Of a stretch of DNA of 64,000 bases, positions 63,923 to 64,000 are shown one piece after another. A program made the translations under genes and the position numbers. The DNA comes from Planococcus lenghuensis (GTDB lineage Bacteria; Bacillota; Bacilli; Bacillales_A; Planococcaceae): assembly GCF_001999905.1 (NCBI RefSeq), contig NZ_CP019640.1:913501-977500 (forward strand), read 5' to 3'. The notes below the pieces were generated by a model that was not told the origin of the DNA, made no database searches, and was given only the letters and a program-made list of their open reading frames with translations. Every line of letters starts with the position of its first letter. The first letter of the stretch is position 1.

Positions 63923-64000
63923 CAAAATAAACGATTTTTTTATGGAATCAAAAAAATTTTTATCAGAAGCCTTTGTTATGACGGACTGGAAAGAGGAATT

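Overview
The window looks like a chromosomal segment of a low-to-middle GC Firmicute, most likely a member of the Planococcaceae (Planococcus/Planomicrobium/Bhargavaea-like). Reasons: strong AGGAGG-type ribosome binding sites, frequent TTG and GTG starts, proteins closest in pattern to Bacillus homologues, and a long block (about 42-62 kb) that follows the Bacillus subtilis order yfjO / yfhF-recX-yfhH-yfhJ-yfhP-mutY-fabL-ygaC-ygaD-ygaE-gsaB-ygaF-perR. The small acid-soluble spore protein genes that sit in this block in B. subtilis (sspK, sspE) are missing, which fits a poorly sporulating or non-sporulating lineage. No rRNA, tRNA, CRISPR array, prophage or intact insertion sequence was seen.

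Layout. 0-2 kb: the rRNA methyltransferase RlmCD, then a 532-bp fold-back intergenic repeat. 2-10 kb: a secreted protein of unknown function, a large LuxR-type ATPase regulator, an acidic sortase-anchored surface protein with its own class D sortase, a potassium channel, and a LysM polysaccharide deacetylase: a cell-surface region. 10-16 kb: an orphan histidine kinase, UV endonuclease UvsE, and a three-gene run of amidase, ATP-grasp D-amino acid ligase-like protein and Asp/Glu racemase, which I infer may build a D-Asp or D-Glu peptidoglycan cross-bridge. 16-25 kb: a TetR/multidrug efflux pair, DEAD-box helicase, M29 aminopeptidase, GDSL hydrolase, M20 peptidase, a TPP riboswitch with thiamine transporter ThiT, and methionine aminopeptidase. 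25-37 kb: GntR regulator with DMT efflux protein, TspO-like protein, PPK2, oligoendopeptidase F, carbonic anhydrase, a second M29 aminopeptidase, a pseudouridine kinase followed by a wrecked pseudouridine-5'-phosphate glycosidase gene, and a monooxygenase-methyltransferase operon. 37-42 kb: sodium:alanine symporter, a YtxH-type stress protein behind a sigma-B-like promoter, and the MFS protein YfkF behind a leader with mini-ORFs and an attenuator-like hairpin. 42-62 kb: the syntenic block, interrupted between ygaD and ygaE by a five-gene peptide ABC transporter. 62-64 kb: a CstA-type transporter with a catabolite-control-like site in its promoter.

The most interesting candidates for new biology are the yfkF leader (possible translation-sensing attenuation), the amidase/ligase/racemase run (cell-wall bridge), the acidic surface protein/sortase pair with a palindrome inside its promoter, and the monooxygenase/methyltransferase pair. 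All coordinates and starts were read by eye; no database search was run, and family names come from remembered sequence patterns.
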